A stretch of DNA of 64,000 nt. Source: JABDMH01 sp965223165 (GTDB lineage Bacteria; Bacteroidota; Bacteroidia; Chitinophagales; Saprospiraceae). Under the pieces are notes generated by a model. That model was given only the letters and a program-made list of their open reading frames with translations. It did no database searches and was not told the origin of the DNA. Within the stretch, counting starts at the first letter, position 1, and each line of letters begins with the position of its first letter. The translations under genes and the position numbers were made by a program. This document shows, piece by piece, positions 62,927 through 64,000 of the stretch. Location: contig CBDCVQ010000020.1 in NCBI GenBank assembly GCA_965223165.1, positions 1,860,001 to 1,924,000 of the forward strand, in the 5' to 3' direction.

Positions 62927-63153
62927 TAGCGTTTCGCATTGGATATGTTGAATAATTCTAATAGGATTTTGTTCGCAGGCGAGGCATGACCGAGCGATCT
63001 CGAAGAGTCGAGCATGACAATGCGAGAAGTGAGGGAACCGCGAAAGCGGGTGGGTGGCTAGACATAGCCTTAGCTATGGCGAGGCTTTGCAACGAAGTAT
63101 GCGGACCAAAGACATTAGAATTAGCTACAAGATTTAATGCGAAACTCTACTAG
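62923..63153. mobile_element. 231-bp foldback element (MITE-like), copy 2
   Basis: About 95% identical to 12344-12574 and the same length. Left end CTAGTAGCGTTTCGCATT (one mismatch to the right end), right end TAATGCGAAACTCTACTAG. Internal stems CTCGA/TCGAG, CCGC/GCGG and CATAGC/GCTATG are conserved, while loops differ (GAAA instead of GACA; CTTA instead of CGTA). The left CTAG provides the clpB stop codon. Confidence 0.8.
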
Positions 63154-63554
63154 CGGTCGCTACTTGTGCCATGGTTTGATACGCTATCAACCTCGACCTA
63201 CCGGTAAATTCTCCAATACCAGAACAACCTGACAAGCGGAGACGCTTGACAATCGACGGGGCAAGGCCTAGCCCCTGTCCGTATTTTGTGTGGTGAGCCC
63301 AGCCATTTGGATGGCCTATCTGCTAGCGCTATGTGCTCCTTAAGTGCCTATCGGGTGCTAGGCGACACGCTCGTATGAGTCATTTGTGTGAGGCCTACCA
63401 ACAGCAGATTACAGTCGAAGTTCCATTCAAACGTACTATTCTTCATCGCTCCGTCCTCCGAGGTGATGACGATTACCAGGCAGCGCTGTGCCAGCGATCA
63501 GCAATCACCGGATTCATACACATTACGAAAATTGATAATATTTAAATAATACTT
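63154..63554. other. Intergenic region with palindromes
   Basis: No gene. Contains the hairpin CAAGCG-GAGA-CGCTTG (63233-63248) and a GC palindrome around GGGGCAAGGCCTAGCCCC (63258-63275). Either could end clpB transcription, though no T-run follows directly. Confidence 0.5.
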
Positions 63555-63562
63555 TATCTTTG
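63532..63562 (+). promoter_or_regulatory. Predicted promoter of the 64-residue gene
   Basis: -33 TTG (63532-63534), 20-nt spacer, -7 TATCTTTG (63555-63562), 24 nt before the ATG at 63587, in AT-rich sequence. Confidence 0.6.
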
Positions 63563-63586
63563 AAATACAAATTATGATTTCATAGT

Positions 63587-63781
63587 ATGTATTTTTTGCG
63601 CAAAAAACAGGTAACCCCGGCCATTCAGATGTTTAGCAGTGACGGCAAGGCAGCTCGGCTGCATGTGACCTTTCGCAATGGAGAGATCCATATCAACGCC
63701 GACCAGATGCCCAGGGGCAGTTACCAGCTTAGAATCGAAAAAGGACCTGCCCAGGAGACTCGACAGATCACTGTGGAGTAA
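63587..63781 (+). CDS. Small protein resembling a T9SS C-terminal sorting domain
   Basis: 64 residues. The chain from residue 11 on (TPAIQMFSSDGKAARLHVTF, then INADQMPRGSYQLRIEKG and a final ITVE) has the strand order and the L/M-P-x-G-x-Y signature of the type IX secretion C-terminal domain (usually LPAGxYxxxV). There is no cargo domain and no signal peptide, so it may be the end of a broken secreted protein or a small independent gene; a good promoter just upstream favours the latter. It converges with the partial gene that follows. Confidence 0.5.
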   Translation: MYFLRKKQVTPAIQMFSSDGKAARLHVTFRNGEIHINADQMPRGSYQLRIEKGPAQETRQITVE

Positions 63782-63799
63782 AGGGGAATTTGCCTGGCC

Positions 63800-64000
63800 T
63801 TAGTAGGTAAGCCGTACCAGCTTCAGCTTTTTGCCCCGCACGCTGGGTATGACCAGTTCGTTAGATCCGATCTGCACTGCATTTTTGATCTGCAGTTTCA
63901 GCTTTTGGTGATCGGTACTCATCAGGCTGCGTCGGGTGATGTCGCCACCTCCATTCAGGATGTATTCACTGACGGTGTTCTCATTTCGGATCTCATCATT
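63800..64000 (-). CDS. C-terminal end of a gene running off the window
   Basis: The minus strand is open from the window edge to TAA (63800-63802), giving 66 residues that include EYILNGGGDITRRSLMSTDH, then NAVQIGSNELVIPSVRGKKL, ending KLVRLTY. Frame, composition and end position look genuine. Too little is present to assign a family. Confidence 0.6.
   Translation of the reverse strand, partial: NDEIRNENTVSEYILNGGGDITRRSLMSTDHQKLKLQIKNAVQIGSNELVIPSVRGKKLKLVRLTY

Overview
The window looks like a chromosomal segment of a Bacteroidota bacterium, most probably in or near the Saprospiria/Lewinella group. This is an inference from family content and promoter shape. Several intergenic regions carry the Bacteroidota-type promoter (TTTG, 19-21 nt, TAnnTTTG). 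There are mevalonate-pathway genes with a GYDIA-type GHMP kinase, a long Bacteroidota-type PurF, many secreted proteins and lipoproteins with no Gram-positive features, and an orphan piece resembling a type IX secretion C-terminal domain. Housekeeping parts are near 50% GC or above; an accessory block around 13.9-22.4 kb is clearly AT-richer.

Layout. 0-7.6 kb: YjbQ, a 2Fe-2S ferredoxin, then a leftward operon TetR / LolA-like protein / two FtsX-type permeases / LolD-type ATPase / outer-membrane barrel, with a TetR operator overlapping its promoter. 8-13 kb: an array of REP-like hairpins (15 copies, plus 4 more at 12.7-13.0 kb), a second copy of the TetR operator-promoter, a thioredoxin-fold protein, a small membrane protein and a 231-bp foldback element. 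13-22.4 kb: a scrap-heap of accessory genes and broken mobile elements. It holds a serine beta-lactamase-like pseudogene, an NAD(P)-binding protein, rearranged tyrosine-integrase remnants, a second TetR with its own palindromic operator and membrane-protein target, an IS4-type element that landed inside the signal-peptide region of an S41 peptidase, two Nudix hydrolases and a 74-bp repeat. 22.4-30 kb: SRPBCC protein, propeller and TIM-barrel lipoproteins, a HipA-like kinase without partner, HtrA, a frameshifted Hsp20, and a tRNA-Val gene with a decayed duplicate. 30-41.5 kb: tandem repeats, then a leftward run MutL / rhomboid / rhomboid / endonuclease-exonuclease-phosphatase / CysS / M28 peptidase, a 1.45-kb GC-rich repeat array and PurF. 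41.7-49 kb: a sigma factor / membrane anti-sigma-like / secreted-protein operon and the rplM-rpsI-rpsB-tsf-pyrH cluster. 49-64 kb: Fni, HMG-CoA reductase, GHMP kinase, a ferredoxin reductase, Nfu, an inositol-phosphatase-family protein, a MacB-type permease, a 1020-residue peptidase/propeller/barrel protein, ClpB, and a second copy of the 231-bp element fused to the end of clpB.

Main points of interest: (1) two 231-bp foldback elements with conserved stems and varying loops, one of which contains the clpB stop codon; (2) the TetR operator-promoter copied to the edge of the hairpin array and joined to 39 bp of another gene, so that it could drive transcription through the array; (3) a fully reconstructible IS4 insertion in a signal-peptide sequence; (4) four otherwise good genes each broken by a single-base indel, which may reflect the assembly; (5) a possible structured RNA of about 183 nt between the peptidase/propeller gene and clpB. 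I did not find a defence system, CRISPR array, prophage or biosynthetic cluster.
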